Below, one piece after another: positions 5,641 to 6,504 of a stretch of 6,504 bases of DNA. The notes under the pieces were generated by a model that did not search any database, had not been told where the DNA came from, and was given only the letters and a program-made list of their open reading frames with translations. The DNA is taken from NCBI GenBank assembly GCA_023301405.1, contig JALZUX010000450.1, positions 1 through 6,504 of the forward strand, given 5' to 3'. This stretch comes from Granulosicoccaceae bacterium. GTDB lineage: Bacteria; Pseudomonadota; Gammaproteobacteria; Granulosicoccales; Granulosicoccaceae. The translations under genes and the position numbers were made by a program. Within the stretch, counting starts at the first letter, position 1. Every line of letters starts with the position of its first letter.

Positions 5641-6421
5641 TGTGGTCTGCCGTATCGTTAGGGTGGTTGTGGATGACTTGCCCGTTGGGCGCATGGTTGT
5701 GGTCGTGGTGATGTCGGTAGATGGCCAGTGCTTCTGCACCTCGGGCACCGAACAGATCTTGAAACTCGGCACTGTTGGTGACCACCTTAGGGCTGCCTGA
5801 ACAGCATACATGGCCGTTCATGCAGATGACGGTATCGGTCGCAGCCATGACGATATGCAGGTCATGTGAAACCAGTAATACTCCGCACTGGTATTGCTCG
5901 CGCAGGTCTGCAATGAGGCGGTAAATTTCCAACTCGGCATTGAAATCAACCCCCTGAACGGGTTCATCCAGTACTAGTAAGTCGGGTTTAGTGGCGATGG
6001 CTCGGGCAATGAGCACACGTTGAAATTCACCGCCAGACAATACTGATAGCTCACGATTTTTCAGGTTTTGCACGCTGGTGGTAGCTAAGGCGGCGTCGAT
6101 AGCCGCATTACTGTGCCGGTGAGTCAGACGCATAAAGCGTTTTACCGTGAGCGGCATAGACCAATTGATTTCAAGTTTTTGTGGTACATAGCCAATGCGC
6201 GTATCGGGCAGTATGCTGACGCTGCCGGCGTGTGGCTTTAGAATACCCAGAATCGCCTTTAATGTGGTGCTTTTACCGCTCCCGTTGGGGCCGATAATAG
6301 TCACTATTTCGCCGCGCCGAACTGACAAGTTGACATTGTGAACCAAGCGTTGGCCATGGCCCCTCACGGTCAAGTCAAAAACGTCTACTAAGGTTTCGGG
6401 TGGGGAAGAGGTTGAAATCAA
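5633..6421 (-). CDS. znuC: Zinc ABC transporter ATP-binding protein ZnuC
   Basis: This is the 262-residue ATPase that drives zinc import through ZnuB. Walker A is GPNGSGKST at 44-52, Q-loop Gln81 in GYVPQKL, signature LSGGE at 128-132, Walker B LLVLDEP at 148-154, D-loop GVD at 157-159 and switch His186 in VSHDLH. VCCSG at 205-209 and FGARGAE near 224-230 are ZnuC hallmarks. The C-terminus is histidine-rich: a first cluster, YRHHHDHNH at 235-243, is shared with E. coli ZnuC as I remember it, followed by IHNH at 250-253 and His260. The start is TTG 6421. It is the first start codon after an in-frame stop about 30 bases upstream, and an internal start would remove the first beta strand. No clear ribosome binding site precedes it; AGGGAG lies 23 bases away. 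The gene is first in a znuCB operon. Confidence 0.94.
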   Translation of the reverse strand: MISTSSPPETLVDVFDLTVRGHGQRLVHNVNLSVRRGEIVTIIGPNGSGKSTTLKAILGILKPHAGSVSILPDTRIGYVPQKLEINWSMPLTVKRFMRLTHRHSNAAIDAALATTSVQNLKNRELSVLSGGEFQRVLIARAIATKPDLLVLDEPVQGVDFNAELEIYRLIADLREQYQCGVLLVSHDLHIVMAATDTVICMNGHVCCSGSPKVVTNSAEFQDLFGARGAEALAIYRHHHDHNHAPNGQVIHNHPNDTADHSA

Positions 6422-6504
6422 GTGAAGGTATTCTGCTAGTTTGACTCCCTATAGTAGCTTATTCAAAAGAAGGGTGTTTGGTCGTCGGTGTGGAGTCGTA
6501 GTGT
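6422..6504. other. Region upstream of znuC, truncated by the window edge
   Basis: This should hold at least part of the znuCB promoter. On the minus strand, TACTAT near 6450-6455 is a poor -10 candidate without a matching -35. I looked for a Zur-type AT-rich palindrome (of the GTTATNNNATAAC kind) and see none in these 83 bases. GCTA and TAGC, at the ends of 6435-6458, form only a four-base inverted pair. No plus-strand gene start is supported before the edge. Confidence 0.4.

Noticed and set aside
5641..5811. A 57-residue N-terminal extension of ZnuB, rich in Thr and Ser.
   Set aside because: It lies entirely within znuC in another frame. The Thr run is the out-of-frame reading of the ZnuC histidine codons. 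ZnuB homology and normal length begin at GTG 5640.

Overview
The window looks like an ordinary chromosomal stretch of a gammaproteobacterium. YadG, YadH, UbiG, ZnuB and ZnuC all match the E. coli families closely, as I remember them, over essentially full length. UbiG points to ubiquinone respiration. The genus cannot be named from the sequence alone. Coding density is high apart from 3500-4103, and I see no insertion sequence, prophage gene, tRNA, rRNA or CRISPR array.

Layout, left to right. Positions 2-295 (+) hold the 3' end of a PduO-type cob(I)alamin adenosyltransferase. A small hotdog-fold acyl-CoA thioesterase follows at 345-791 (+). A 147-base spacer with an 11-base direct repeat leads into a probable three-gene operon: yadG (939-1883) and yadH (1883-2662), which encode an ABC-2 type exporter and overlap by one base, then a class I SAM-dependent methyltransferase (2684-3499) that starts at TTG behind a good ribosome binding site. 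Positions 3500-3608 hold an 11-G run, an imperfect 27-base palindrome and a weak terminator-like hairpin. A small unrecognised reading frame lies on the minus strand at 3609-3803. It is divergent from ubiG (4104-4850, +), with an AT-rich spacer between them that contains a 17-base dyad. ubiG converges on the zinc transporter genes znuC (5633-6421, -) and znuB (4852-5640, -), and only one base separates the ubiG and znuB stop codons.

The genes fall into independent functional units: cobalamin activation, acyl-CoA hydrolysis, an uncharacterised exporter with a linked methyltransferase, ubiquinone O-methylation, and high-affinity zinc uptake. ZnuB is the membrane channel and ZnuC its ATPase; the partner binding protein ZnuA is not in the window. 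I found no convincing undescribed system. The items most worth a second look are the small minus-strand frame, the dyad upstream of ubiG, the G-run with its neighbouring palindrome, and the methyltransferase coupled to yadGH.
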